From: Bacteroidales bacterium | GTDB taxonomy: Bacteria; Bacteroidota; Bacteroidia; Bacteroidales; Marinilabiliaceae | Direction of reading: 5' to 3' | NCBI GenBank assembly: GCA_024401395.1 | Contig: JAKSLD010000017.1 | Span: forward strand, 1 to 64,000 | Length of the DNA stretch: 64,000 nt | Part shown: positions 1 to 8,082 of the stretch, in pieces | How the letters are laid out: each line of letters starts with the position of its first letter | Position numbering within the stretch: the stretch's first letter is position 1 | The notes under the pieces: generated by a model | The model's database searches: none | The model's input: the letters and a program-made list of their open reading frames with translations, nothing else | What the model was told of the DNA's origin: nothing | Translations under genes and position numbers: made by a program

Positions 1-200
1 AAAAAAATCCGTACGAATCCGTATAAATCCGTATGAGATTAAAAAAAACGCAAGAACTAAAAAAATCCGTACGAATCCGTATAAATCCGTATGAGATTAA
101 AAAAAACGCAAGAGCAAAAAAAATCCGTTGAATCCGTTGAATCCGTATGAGATTAAAAAAATCCGTATGAGATTAAAAAATCCGCAAGAACTAAAATCAA
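1..200. repeat. AT-rich direct repeat array built on AATCCGT
   Basis: A unit of about 58 bp occurs twice in near-identical form (AATCCGTACG at position 6 and again at 64). It is followed by a scrambled third section in which AATCCGT and TATGAGATTAAAAAA recur. The array is cut by the window edge, so its full extent is unknown. No coding frame is convincing. It ends just before the decayed amidase gene. Function is unknown. Confidence 0.75.
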
Positions 201-209
201 TAAAACAGA

Positions 210-569
210 ATGTTTTCAAATACCCCAAAATATGCAATCCTACGCTCTACAGCAACCCCACCATCTATACCTATCCCTGTTAATACTCTTTTGCAGGAGG
301 AACTTAACGCAGGTAAAGATTCTATTGGTTATCATTACTATATTCGTCGTGACGGTAGCCTGAGTGCGCACCGCCCCTTGCACCAGAGGGGCAATCACAC
401 CCCAGGGTACAACCGTTGCTCGGTCGCTATTCTCTATGAGGGTGGTCTCGACAAAGAGATGCTTCCGTGCGACACAATGACAATGCAGCAGTCTGCCCGC
501 CTGAAGCAGCTGCTCGAGTGGCTGAGAGGCGTATACCCAGCTCTAGAGTTCAAAAGGATAGAGGGATAA
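210..569 (+). pseudogene. Decayed N-acetylmuramoyl-L-alanine amidase (T7-lysozyme/PGRP type)
   Basis: The 119-aa product resembles the short zinc amidases common in Bacteroidetes. It keeps GYHYYIRRDGS, the G-H-x-x-G-Y-N segment and a YEGGLD stretch, which matches the middle of T7 lysozyme-like enzymes that cut the peptide off peptidoglycan. Two defects are visible. The first zinc ligand, His in the usual IHCSAT motif, is Arg12 here (ILRSTAT). The protein also stops after about residue 119, before the C-terminal His and Cys/Asp ligands. With all metal ligands lost it should be catalytically dead. I found no downstream frame that restores the C-terminus. It lies between an AT-rich repeat and an esterase gene. 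It could still be an expressed peptidoglycan-binding relic. Confidence 0.6.
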
Positions 570-629
570 GCTTAGTTCGCTTCGCGGGTACGAAACTGAT
601 CTTTGTATCCACAAAGTCAAAAAAAGCAC

Positions 630-637
630 TATATTTG
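630..637 (+). promoter_or_regulatory. Candidate Bacteroidetes -7 box for the esterase
   Basis: TATATTTG fits the TAnnTTTG consensus and lies 35 bp before the esterase start codon. A TTTG at 602-605 is a poorly spaced candidate for the -33 element. Confidence 0.4.
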
Positions 638-672
638 CTCATGTTAACATACAAAAATAGCACTCACGTGTC

Positions 673-1854
673 ATGAACAAAAAACATCTATTTGCAGTAG
701 CTGCCGTAGCTGCCATTGCTCAGCTCGGCTTCGCACAACAATCTAATGTCAATCTGACATACTGTCCTCAAAAGGATACTGAGGGCCTCATCCCTTTTAG
801 CGCTAATCTTAACTCTCCTGACGTGCAGGATGATAATACGGTTATCTTCCGCATCCGTGCCCCAAAGGCTGAGTCTGTTAAGCTCTCTGGCGCTATGCTG
901 ACTGTTTTGGATATCAAGGAGCCTGTGCCTTTTACTAAGGGCGAGGATGGTATCTGGTCTCTCAAAATCGGTCCGCTCCCTGTCGATATGTATCAGTATA
1001 ATATCATTGTCGATGGCGTCTCAATGGCTGACCCTAATAATGAGTATGCCGCTTTTACGGCTATGCCTCCTTATAGCGAGCTTATCATCCACGGCAGCGG
1101 CCCTCAGTGGTATGACGCTAAGCCTGATGTTGAGCATGGTACCGTTACTCGCCAGTTCTATTATAGTAGCGTTACCGAGGGTATGCGCGATATGTATGTC
1201 TACCTCCCTCCTAAGTATAACCCCGATGTGGCTTACCCTGTTCTCTACCTTATGGGTGGCTCGGGCGAACTTCCTTCTAACTGGATGTATGATGGTCGCG
1301 TCAATTTCATAATGGATAATCTTCTCGCCGAGGGTCAGGCTAAGCCTATGATTATTGCTATCGTCAATAATCAGGTAGTGCACCGTAATCACCCTAAGCA
1401 CGCGGAACTTACTTTCGATATCTTCAACCGTGAAATGCGAGAGTGTATTATTCCTTTCGTGGATTCTCACTATAAGACTATCGCTAAGCCTGAGGGTCGC
1501 GCTATCTCTGGCCTCTCTATGGGTGGTCGCCACACTATGTTCGTCGGTCTTAATTCGCTCGACCTCTTCGCTAACTTCGGGGTCTTGTCAGCAGGTGATA
1601 CGGATTGCGAGAATACTATAGGTAAATTCTTGAACGACCCACAGGTCAATGAGAAGACTAAGTATTTGTTCATCGGTCAGGGCGCTAAGGAGCAGTCTAG
1701 CTTCTTTAATGTGCGCGTAAAGGGTCTCATCGATGCCCTTAATGCTCATAATATCAAGCACGAGTATTATGTAGGTGGATATGCAGGGCACGACTGGTCG
1801 ACATGGCGTCACTTGCTCTACTATCGTTTCCTTCGCGAACTTTGGAAGGATTGA
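673..1854 (+). CDS. Exported carbohydrate esterase (CE1/feruloyl-esterase-like)
   Basis: The 393-aa protein begins with a clear Sec signal peptide (residues 1-21, ending AQLGFA-Q). An immunoglobulin-like early-set domain follows (about 30-130), the type found before esterases and in CBM48. An alpha/beta-hydrolase domain of the esterase D family runs from about 155 to the end. The nucleophile elbow GLSMGG places the catalytic Ser at 282, and GHDWSTWRH near the C-terminus supplies the likely His. Such enzymes remove feruloyl or acetyl groups from xylan side chains in the periplasm or at the surface. The gene stands alone and converges with the permease gene, leaving a 22-bp gap. Substrate cannot be read from sequence. 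Family is confident, specificity is not. Confidence 0.85.
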   Translation: MNKKHLFAVAAVAAIAQLGFAQQSNVNLTYCPQKDTEGLIPFSANLNSPDVQDDNTVIFRIRAPKAESVKLSGAMLTVLDIKEPVPFTKGEDGIWSLKIGPLPVDMYQYNIIVDGVSMADPNNEYAAFTAMPPYSELIIHGSGPQWYDAKPDVEHGTVTRQFYYSSVTEGMRDMYVYLPPKYNPDVAYPVLYLMGGSGELPSNWMYDGRVNFIMDNLLAEGQAKPMIIAIVNNQVVHRNHPKHAELTFDIFNREMRECIIPFVDSHYKTIAKPEGRAISGLSMGGRHTMFVGLNSLDLFANFGVLSAGDTDCENTIGKFLNDPQVNEKTKYLFIGQGAKEQSSFFNVRVKGLIDALNAHNIKHEYYVGGYAGHDWSTWRHLLYYRFLRELWKD

Positions 1855-1876
1855 TCAATTCTGATTCGTAGGTCTC

Positions 1877-3160
1877 CTACTCCATCCTTATAGCACTGGC
1901 AGGGCGTATCTTCGCTACTACGTACGATGGCCCTATCAGTGCTAAACTTGTTATTACAAGGGAAATGACATTTATCCCTATCAGGTCGACCCACTCAAAG
2001 GTGATAGGCACATGGTCCAAATAGTAGTTCGTCGGATCTAATGGCATAATGCCAGTGAAATATTGTATCGCACAGATGCTTAGACCTGTTATGTTCCCCC
2101 AAAGCATGCCTTTGCCTATGATGCTTATAGCCATGCGTATGAAAATATGACGTATCAGACTGTCTTTGGCTCCCATGGTCTTTAGTAGTCCTATTGTCGT
2201 CGTATTTTCTAATATCAATATCAATAGCCCGGATATCATGTTCAGACTGGCTACTGCAATAATGAGTGCCAGGATTACTAATATGTTCATATCTAATAGG
2301 TCAAGCCAGGCAAATAGCTGTGATTGGGTGTCGCGTATAGTCTGTATGCGTAACATCAGATCGTCTATCTTTTCATCTGGCTCGTGTGCCTCACTGTACC
2401 ACATTGCTGTATGTAGTACTTCGGTGGCTATGTCGTCTAAATCATCGAAATTTTCAATTCCTATCTCTATTCCGGTGGATTGCCTCTCTTCCCACGCATT
2501 GAGTTTTCTCAACTGACGTATGTCTACAAATGCGTATCTGTCATCAAATTCGGTGAAGTGTGAGTCGTATGTGCCTATCAATGAGAACTTTCTCGCTCTG
2601 ATGCCGTTTTGTACGAAATATATCCTGACAGGGTCTCCAAGTTTAAGCCCCATAATATTGGCAATATGGCTTGATAGCATTATGCCGTCTGTAGGAGTCT
2701 CTGATATCGCCGTACTGTCGTGTAGTATCTTGCCTTCTTGTAGTATGCTTCTCACAAATTCTGAGTCATACCCATAATCAACGCCCTTTAGTGCAATACC
2801 TTGTACCGCATCTTTGGTCTTTATTATGCCGGCCTTGATGATGTAGGGTGTGACTCGCGTCACTCCTTCTAGCTTTTCAAGTCTGTCTGTCAGCAGACTC
2901 TCTACTACTATAGGGTTTGTCTCATAGCTCTGATTGGTATCGTACTGGGAAATTACAATATTGCTGCCAAATCCGACTATTTTCTGTCTTATCTCTTTCT
3001 TGAATCCCGTACCTATGCAAATGGCAATCGTCATTACCGCCATGCCAAGCGCAACGGCTAGGGTGGATACTCGCACAACAGGTCCAGAGAGCTTGCGGTT
3101 CTGCAAACCCTCTTTGCTTTGCCCCATAAGCCTTTTGGCTATGTGCGATACTATACCCAT
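1877..3160 (-). CDS. FtsX/LolE-like ABC transporter permease
   Basis: The 427-aa protein has the MacB/FtsX permease layout: a transmembrane helix near residues 28-50, a large periplasmic domain (about 55-270), then three hydrophobic segments (about 285-310, 330-350 and 395-420). The N-terminus (IAKRLMGQSKEGLQNRKLSG) is typical of Bacteroidetes LolC/LolE-like proteins, which act with an ATPase to release lipoproteins from the inner membrane. No ATPase gene is adjacent, so the partner must lie elsewhere. Its ATG shares one base with the aminotransferase stop codon (TAATG at 3158-3162), so translation is probably coupled. Lipoprotein release is inferred from family resemblance; other MacB-type roles are possible. 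Confidence 0.8.
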   Translation of the reverse strand: MGIVSHIAKRLMGQSKEGLQNRKLSGPVVRVSTLAVALGMAVMTIAICIGTGFKKEIRQKIVGFGSNIVISQYDTNQSYETNPIVVESLLTDRLEKLEGVTRVTPYIIKAGIIKTKDAVQGIALKGVDYGYDSEFVRSILQEGKILHDSTAISETPTDGIMLSSHIANIMGLKLGDPVRIYFVQNGIRARKFSLIGTYDSHFTEFDDRYAFVDIRQLRKLNAWEERQSTGIEIGIENFDDLDDIATEVLHTAMWYSEAHEPDEKIDDLMLRIQTIRDTQSQLFAWLDLLDMNILVILALIIAVASLNMISGLLILILENTTTIGLLKTMGAKDSLIRHIFIRMAISIIGKGMLWGNITGLSICAIQYFTGIMPLDPTNYYLDHVPITFEWVDLIGINVISLVITSLALIGPSYVVAKIRPASAIRME

Positions 3161-4359
3161 TAATTCGTGCGTCCTGGATATGCCTTGAGAGCACGTGCCA
3201 ATAGATCAAGTGCTATCTCTAGATCTTCAATCTTTAATACGTATGCTATACGGACCTCATTTCGTCCGAGTGTACGATTGCTGTAGAACCCGGAACCAGG
3301 TGCCAGCATGACTGTCTGGTTGTTGAATGAGAAATCTTCCAAGAGCCATGCACAGAATTTGTCGGCATCGTCAATCGGTAGTTTCGCCATAGTGTAGAAC
3401 GCACCGCTTGGAATAGGTGAATATACTCCAGGTATCTTGTTCAAGCCCTCAAGAAGGAAGTTTCGGCGCTTGCGGTACTCTTCATTCATGGCTTTGAAGT
3501 ACTCGTCTGGTACGTCTAGCGATGCCATGGCAGCAATCTGACCGAATGATGGCGGACAAAGGCGGGATTGCGCTATCTTCATAGATGCCGCTAGAACTTC
3601 TTTGTTCTTTGTCGCTAAAAGTCCTACTCGAAGGCCGCACTCACTGTATCTCTTTGATACTGAATCTACCATTATGACATTGTCTTCTACGCCCTTGAGG
3701 AACATAGAGGAGTAATGCTTGGCACCATCGTAGCAAAACTCACGATATACCTCGTCCGAAATAAGGAAAAGGTCATACTTCAATATGAGGTCTCGTAATT
3801 GCTGGAATTCTTGCTCGGAATATAGATATCCAGTAGGATTATTCGGATTGCATATAAGAATAGCCTTGGTCTTATTCGTGATTACCTTTTCAAACTCTTC
3901 TATGCTAGGAAGCATGAATCCTGTCTCGATAGTGGACGTAATAGGTGTCACACAAGCTCCTGCAGCTGCCGCAAATGCCTCGTAGTTGGCATAGAATGGC
4001 TCTGGCACAATGACTTCGTCCAATGGGTCTAGACAACTCATGAATGCCATCTGTACTGCTTCCGAACCTCCACAGGTAACCAGCATATCGTCTGGTTCAA
4101 TGTCTATGCCCGCCGCCTTGTAGTACTTCGAGAGCTTACGACGATACTCTGGCATGCCCGCCGAATGTGTATACGACACAATCGGTAGCTTGGCGTTGCG
4201 TATCGCATCAAGAGCTACTTCAGGAGTGAGAATATCTGGCTGGCCTATGTTCAGGTGATATACCTTGATGCCGCGTCCCTTGGCAGCATCGCTAAGCGGT
4301 ACAAGTTTCCTGATAGGCGATGATGGCATGATTACGCCACGTTGTGATATTGCAGGCAT
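3160..4359 (-). CDS. PLP-dependent aminotransferase, class I/II
   Basis: The 399-aa protein is a fold-type I aminotransferase. It has the N-terminal NIGQPD segment that contacts substrate, NPNNPTG near residues 171-177, SDEVY near 201-205, and the Schiff-base lysine Lys236 in SVSKRYSECGLRVG. Length and motifs fit the aspartate/aromatic/alanine aminotransferase group, which transfers an amino group to 2-oxoglutarate in the cytoplasm; the exact substrate is not readable. An internal Met11 is an alternative start. It is the promoter-proximal gene of a two-gene minus-strand operon with the permease. Its promoter lies back to back with that of the divisome gene. Confidence 0.88.
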   Translation of the reverse strand: MPAISQRGVIMPSSPIRKLVPLSDAAKGRGIKVYHLNIGQPDILTPEVALDAIRNAKLPIVSYTHSAGMPEYRRKLSKYYKAAGIDIEPDDMLVTCGGSEAVQMAFMSCLDPLDEVIVPEPFYANYEAFAAAAGACVTPITSTIETGFMLPSIEEFEKVITNKTKAILICNPNNPTGYLYSEQEFQQLRDLILKYDLFLISDEVYREFCYDGAKHYSSMFLKGVEDNVIMVDSVSKRYSECGLRVGLLATKNKEVLAASMKIAQSRLCPPSFGQIAAMASLDVPDEYFKAMNEEYRKRRNFLLEGLNKIPGVYSPIPSGAFYTMAKLPIDDADKFCAWLLEDFSFNNQTVMLAPGSGFYSNRTLGRNEVRIAYVLKIEDLEIALDLLARALKAYPGRTN

Positions 4360-4391
4360 AGTATGATACTATATAATTTGTGTAGTGATTG

Positions 4392-4438
4392 CAAAGGTAA
4401 TACTTTCTTGCTTAAACAAAAAATAACAACTACCTTTG
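4392..4438. promoter_or_regulatory. Back-to-back promoters for the aminotransferase and DivIC/FtsB genes
   Basis: TACCTTTG is present on both strands: on minus at 4399-4392, about 33 bp before the aminotransferase ATG, and on plus at 4431-4438, only 5 bp before the divisome-gene ATG. Both match TAnnTTTG exactly. The plus-strand spacing would start the transcript at or next to the start codon. Confidence 0.65.
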
Positions 4439-4443
4439 CGTGT

Positions 4444-4737
4444 ATGAAAAACGATATCAAAAAATCTTTCGCTACGCTGGGCTCTAATAAGTACGCTATG
4501 GCGGTGCTGGTTTTCGTCATCTGGCTTGTCGGTATTGACGATAACAGTATACACCGTAGGGTCTCTTTGCACCGTAATGTTATGGAACTCAAGGAGCGCA
4601 AGGAGCAGCTGAAAAGAGAGATAGAAGAGGATTATCGTAAAATGGAGGACCTTCGCAGTGTCGAGACTTTGGAAAAGTTCGCACGTGAGGAGTATTATAT
4701 GAAAGCTCCAAATGAAGTAGTATTCATCGTGAAATAG
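4444..4737 (+). CDS. Septum formation initiator family protein (DivIC/FtsB-like)
   Basis: The 97-aa protein has a short cytoplasmic N-terminus, one transmembrane helix (about residues 17-33), then a charged coiled coil (about 40-75, rich in E, K and R). It ends in FAREEYYMKAPNEVVFIV, which matches the conserved tail of FtsB/DivIC proteins. These link early and late divisome proteins at the division septum. I chose the ATG at 4444 because the reading frame upstream of it overlaps the promoter box at 4431-4438. The two plus-strand genes after it may be cotranscribed. Confidence 0.85.
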   Translation: MKNDIKKSFATLGSNKYAMAVLVFVIWLVGIDDNSIHRRVSLHRNVMELKERKEQLKREIEEDYRKMEDLRSVETLEKFAREEYYMKAPNEVVFIVK

Positions 4738-4760
4738 AGCGTTCGGTTACCCTGTCCGTT

Positions 4761-5087
4761 ATGAAAAATAATCTCAACCTTATACAAAACCTCTTAATGT
4801 TTGTCTACCTGATTGGTGTCATTATGAAGGTTGTCGGGTTTTATGAAGCGTGGATTCCTACGCTGGCTGGTGCAGCTCTCTTGGCTTTTACCCGTATATA
4901 TCAGCGAATAAAGTTCGCCTCTAAGTCTTCTAAGCCATCGAGATTGCCTGCAATAATGCTCTTTTCTTCAGGTCTGATGATATATTCGGCATACCTTATG
5001 TATAACCTTAAGGGATACTGGGTATTGCCTATTCTTATAGTGGCTGTACTCGAATTTTATATTTCATACCGAATTCCTAAGGAATAA
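4761..5087 (+). CDS. Small integral membrane protein of unknown function
   Basis: The 108-aa protein has about four hydrophobic segments (near residues 8-24, 30-45, 65-82 and 88-103) separated by short basic loops (for example KFASKSSKPSR). I recognise no family. It starts 23 bp after the divisome gene and is followed 17 bp later by an exported protein, so the three are probably one operon. A role linked to the envelope is possible from context only. Confidence 0.7.
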   Translation: MKNNLNLIQNLLMFVYLIGVIMKVVGFYEAWIPTLAGAALLAFTRIYQRIKFASKSSKPSRLPAIMLFSSGLMIYSAYLMYNLKGYWVLPILIVAVLEFYISYRIPKE

Positions 5088-5104
5088 TACTTCAGCCCGC
5101 AACA

Positions 5105-6382
5105 ATGCGTACGTTTTTGGTAACGGTCATAATACTTTTGTTCAACTTCTTGCAAATCGCTAAAGCTCAGGATATACGCAAGGCTTTGCAGGAGGCGGAT
5201 AGTATTGTACATGTTCTGAAAACTACTAAAGACCCTTATTTTTTCTCTGCAACCATTAATGATTGGATTGAGGATACTAAGGAACTTATTCTGGCAGCCT
5301 CTCCTGAGGATATAGATTCTGTCAAATTTAAGGATTTCGGTAAGGTTAATATCCCTCTGGAGCGTAATGATAAGGCGCAGGTTCTCTATTTTATCCACAA
5401 TCAGGCGAAGACTGGTCCCCAGTTGGTGTGGTTCATGCGTCTTCAGCATACTTATTCTCCTGATGTCTCTGAATATTACGAACCCTCTTGCTTTGCATTC
5501 CAGGATGCAATCAGCACTACAGCTCTAGACGGCAAGTCTAAAACGCAATCTCAGCCTCAGACTAATGTCAATACTCTGGAGTCTACTCTCAGAGGGTTCG
5601 AGGTGGTGGATAGTGTCACTTCTCATACTTATTATTGGGTGCCTGATGTGATGCTTCGTGTACACCTTGAGTCGCTTGCGGATATCAATGTCGATTTTGA
5701 AGTCAAGGAGTATGCACTGGATATCGTTAAGCATAAGATGGACGACCTATACGCTCTCCCTGATATTCTTTCTAAGGATTTGCGTGGTCTTACCAGGGTG
5801 GTGACAGTTTCTGATCCGGATAATAAGCAGTTCAAGGTTTCTACCTATTGTGTCTCGTATCCCGATTTTACTACATCTTTCCACGGTATAATGGCTCATG
5901 ATTCTGAGGGTAAGCATTATGTCGACCGGTTGGAGGATAAGACTGATGAGATTCTTAGTCCGGAGAGAGGCGTACTTAGTCCGGCTAAGTGGTATGGCGC
6001 TGTGTACTATAATGTCATACCGTTTACTATAGATAAGAAACAGTATTTTACCCTATTGGGGTATAAGGCGTCTGATGGTCTGGTAAAGACTCGTGTTATT
6101 GAGATTCTCTCTTTCAAAGGTAAGAAGGTCTCTTTTGGTGCTCCTCTCTTCTTGCACGAAAAGGCTACCTACCATCGTCGCGTAATGAAATATTCTGCTC
6201 AGGCTAATATGATGATGAGATACGATGACCGTATTTCGACTCTGGTTATGGACCATTTATCTCCTCCTAGCAGTATGTTCCGTGGTCAATGGCGCTATTA
6301 TGGTCCTGATATGAGCTACGACGGCTATAAACTTACCAAGACTGGCTGGCAGTTTGCTGATGACCTTGATGTGACGGATTGA
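5105..6382 (+). CDS. Exported protein of unknown function
   Basis: The 425-aa protein begins with a signal peptide (residues 1-21, cleavage after IAKA-Q). The remainder is soluble, with no transmembrane helix. It alternates aromatic and charged residues and is probably rich in beta strands. No catalytic motif or known repeat is apparent. It is the last gene of the likely operon that begins with the DivIC/FtsB-like gene. Periplasmic or outer-membrane location is inferred from the signal peptide and the lack of a lipobox. Confidence 0.7.
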   Translation: MRTFLVTVIILLFNFLQIAKAQDIRKALQEADSIVHVLKTTKDPYFFSATINDWIEDTKELILAASPEDIDSVKFKDFGKVNIPLERNDKAQVLYFIHNQAKTGPQLVWFMRLQHTYSPDVSEYYEPSCFAFQDAISTTALDGKSKTQSQPQTNVNTLESTLRGFEVVDSVTSHTYYWVPDVMLRVHLESLADINVDFEVKEYALDIVKHKMDDLYALPDILSKDLRGLTRVVTVSDPDNKQFKVSTYCVSYPDFTTSFHGIMAHDSEGKHYVDRLEDKTDEILSPERGVLSPAKWYGAVYYNVIPFTIDKKQYFTLLGYKASDGLVKTRVIEILSFKGKKVSFGAPLFLHEKATYHRRVMKYSAQANMMMRYDDRISTLVMDHLSPPSSMFRGQWRYYGPDMSYDGYKLTKTGWQFADDLDVTD

Positions 6383-6459
6383 AAGGGTAGTAGGCTCTCT
6401 CTCTATTTTTTTTGAAAAAAATATGGCTTTAGGGGTATTTGAAATAATCCCTGAATTTA

Positions 6460-6490
6460 TTTGCTGTATGTCGCATTTGTTATACTTTTG
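6460..6490 (+). promoter_or_regulatory. Promoter of the radical SAM/lipoprotein pair
   Basis: TTTG at 6460-6463 and TACTTTTG at 6483-6490 match the Bacteroidetes -33 and -7 elements with 19-bp spacing. They lie about 70 bp before the lipoprotein start. Confidence 0.6.
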
Positions 6491-6560
6491 CCCCAGTGAT
6501 AATTTGATTTGCAAGACAGAATATTACTAGTTCATATTGTTTTATTTATTTCTTATGCTT

Positions 6561-6740
6561 ATGAAAAAGTTAAAATCAATAATGCTCAGAGTGACGAATA
6601 TGATTCTAGCAGGTGCCATTGCCGCCTTGGGTTTTAGTTCATGCGATAAGGGTGATGATGAGGATGAGGAGCGCTGCTTGTATGGTCCGGCTCCTTCCTC
6701 TTATTCAGTCGTAGATGACGATATAGAGATTTCAGAGTAG
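6561..6740 (+). CDS. Very short lipoprotein partner of a radical SAM enzyme
   Basis: The 59-aa precursor has a basic n-region, a hydrophobic core and a lipobox (GFSSC) with the lipidation cysteine at 28. The mature part is only 32 residues: an acidic stretch (DKGDDEDEE), then CLYGPAPSSYSVV, then DDDIEISE. The YGPxxxxY segment and the position directly before a radical SAM gene match the Bacteroidetes rSAM/lipoprotein pair (radical SAM-associated putative lipoprotein family). As I recall, family members usually continue into a longer beta-rich domain; this one ends right after the conserved segment. I chose the ATG at 6561 because the frame upstream is hydrophobic noise. It may be the substrate of the neighbouring enzyme, but modification is inferred. 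Confidence 0.75.
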   Translation: MKKLKSIMLRVTNMILAGAIAALGFSSCDKGDDEDEERCLYGPAPSSYSVVDDDIEISE

Positions 6741-6783
6741 TGGAAAATTACTTCTGAAGATTTAAATATTGAGACGTATAACT

Positions 6784-7848
6784 ATGTCTTTATCTATAAA
6801 ACAGAAAATAGCGCTTGAACTTGAGCGTATCAGACGCAATAATCTCAAGGAACTCCATCCACTCCGTCAGTTATTCTGGGAATGTACGCTGAGATGCAAT
6901 CTGAAATGCCGACATTGTGGTAGTGATTGTAAGGTGCAGTCGGAAAAGCCAGATATGCCTGCTGAGGACTTCCTTAGGGTGATAGATTCCATATTGCCCC
7001 ACGTCAACCCTCATAAGCTGATGATCAACGTGTCAGGTGGAGAGCCTCTTATGCGTAAAGACCTGGAGTATGTAGGCAGCGAACTCTACAAACGAGAGAT
7101 ACCTTGGGGCATGGTCACCAATGGCCTGATGCTTAACCAAGACCGACTCCAGGGTCTTATAAAGGCGGGACTGCGGAGTGTTGCTATCAGTATCGATGGT
7201 CTTGAGGAAGACCATAATTGGATGCGCGGACATGAGGAGAGCTTCAAGAATGCTTTGAATGCAGTTCGTCTTCTAGCAAAGACAAATCTCGTGTGGGATA
7301 TTGTTACTTGCGTCAATGCCAGAAATATAAAGTATTTGCCGAAACTTAAAGAGGTGCTGTATGATGCAGGAGTGCGAGACTGGAGACTAGTCACCATTTT
7401 CCCACAGGGCAGAGCTAAACAATACCCTGAGTTCAAGCTTTCAAATGAGGATTTCCGCTACTTGCTTGATTTCATAAAGGAGACGAGAAAAGAGGGGAAG
7501 ATACAAGCTAATTATGCTTGCGAAGGATTCCTAGGAGCGTACGAAGGAGAAGTCAGGAAAAATCTATATAGATGTAATGCCGGTATCAACGTAGCATCTA
7601 TCCTTATAGATGGTAGTATCTCGGCATGTACCAGTATCCGCAGTAATTTCAATCAGGGCAATATATACGTGGATGATTTCTGGGATGTCTGGGAAAACAG
7701 ATTCCAAAAGTACAGGTATAGAGACTGGGCAAAGAAAGGAGAATGCGCTGATTGTAAGATGTTCCGCTACTGCGAAGGTAATGGGATGCACCTGCATGGC
7801 GACAATGAGGAGTTGTTCCTATGTCATTATAAAAAGACGATAGAGTAG
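6784..7848 (+). CDS. Radical SAM/SPASM enzyme of the rSAM/lipoprotein system
   Basis: The 354-aa protein carries the radical SAM cluster motif CX3CX2C (Cys38, Cys42, Cys45 in CTLRCNLKCRHCGSDC) after a short N-terminus rich in Leu and Lys. VSGGEPL follows as the SAM-binding glycine motif. The C-terminal part (about 265-350) is cysteine-rich (CNAG, CTSI, GECADC, FRYCEG), as expected for a SPASM domain holding auxiliary iron-sulfur clusters. SPASM enzymes typically modify peptides or proteins. The gene starts 43 bp after the tiny lipoprotein gene, and a strong terminator follows, so the two form a complete transcript. The frame extends upstream to a TTG, but the ATG at 6784 matches the family N-terminus. 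The reaction is unknown. Confidence 0.88.
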   Translation: MSLSIKQKIALELERIRRNNLKELHPLRQLFWECTLRCNLKCRHCGSDCKVQSEKPDMPAEDFLRVIDSILPHVNPHKLMINVSGGEPLMRKDLEYVGSELYKREIPWGMVTNGLMLNQDRLQGLIKAGLRSVAISIDGLEEDHNWMRGHEESFKNALNAVRLLAKTNLVWDIVTCVNARNIKYLPKLKEVLYDAGVRDWRLVTIFPQGRAKQYPEFKLSNEDFRYLLDFIKETRKEGKIQANYACEGFLGAYEGEVRKNLYRCNAGINVASILIDGSISACTSIRSNFNQGNIYVDDFWDVWENRFQKYRYRDWAKKGECADCKMFRYCEGNGMHLHGDNEELFLCHYKKTIE

Positions 7849-7884
7849 TAGTCTATTATAAATAGAGGTATATAAATTTGAGGG

Positions 7885-7922
7885 ACAGACGAAGTGGATA
7901 TATTCTGCTTCGTCTGTTTTTT
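7885..7922 (+). terminator. Rho-independent terminator after the radical SAM gene
   Basis: A 10-bp perfect stem (ACAGACGAAG paired with CTTCGTCTGT) is followed by a T-rich tail. Confidence 0.85.
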
Positions 7923-7942
7923 GTTTGTGTAAGATAAAGCTA

Positions 7943-8013
7943 TTCTTACATTCAGCCTACACTCGGTCTAGTCTCGGGGAAGTCCCTTGTTCATCGTAAT
8001 TTTTTTATTTTTT
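7943..8013 (+). repeat. Interspersed element copy A: 11-bp array plus CCTTGTTCATCGTAA box
   Basis: Units at 7943, 7954, 7965 and 7976 are spaced exactly 11 bp (for example AGCCTACACTC and GGTCTAGTCTC). They lead into CCCTTGTTCATCGTAA and a T-rich tail (to 8013). The same box and tail recur at seven other places in the window. This copy lies between the radical SAM terminator and the next sensor gene. Confidence 0.75.
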
Positions 8014-8082
8014 ACTATGTAACAAATACGGCTTTGTGTCGTATAAGATTTAGTTCGAAGAAAAACTGTATCATTGTTGGGC

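Noticed and set aside
467..676. Continuation of the decayed amidase in another frame
   Set aside because: The alternative frame does not encode the missing His/Cys region or any amidase-like sequence.
7984..8013. CCTTGTTCATCGTAA box as a Rho-independent terminator
   Set aside because: There is a T-rich tail but no consistent stem before it, and proper hairpin terminators already lie close by for copies A, B and D.
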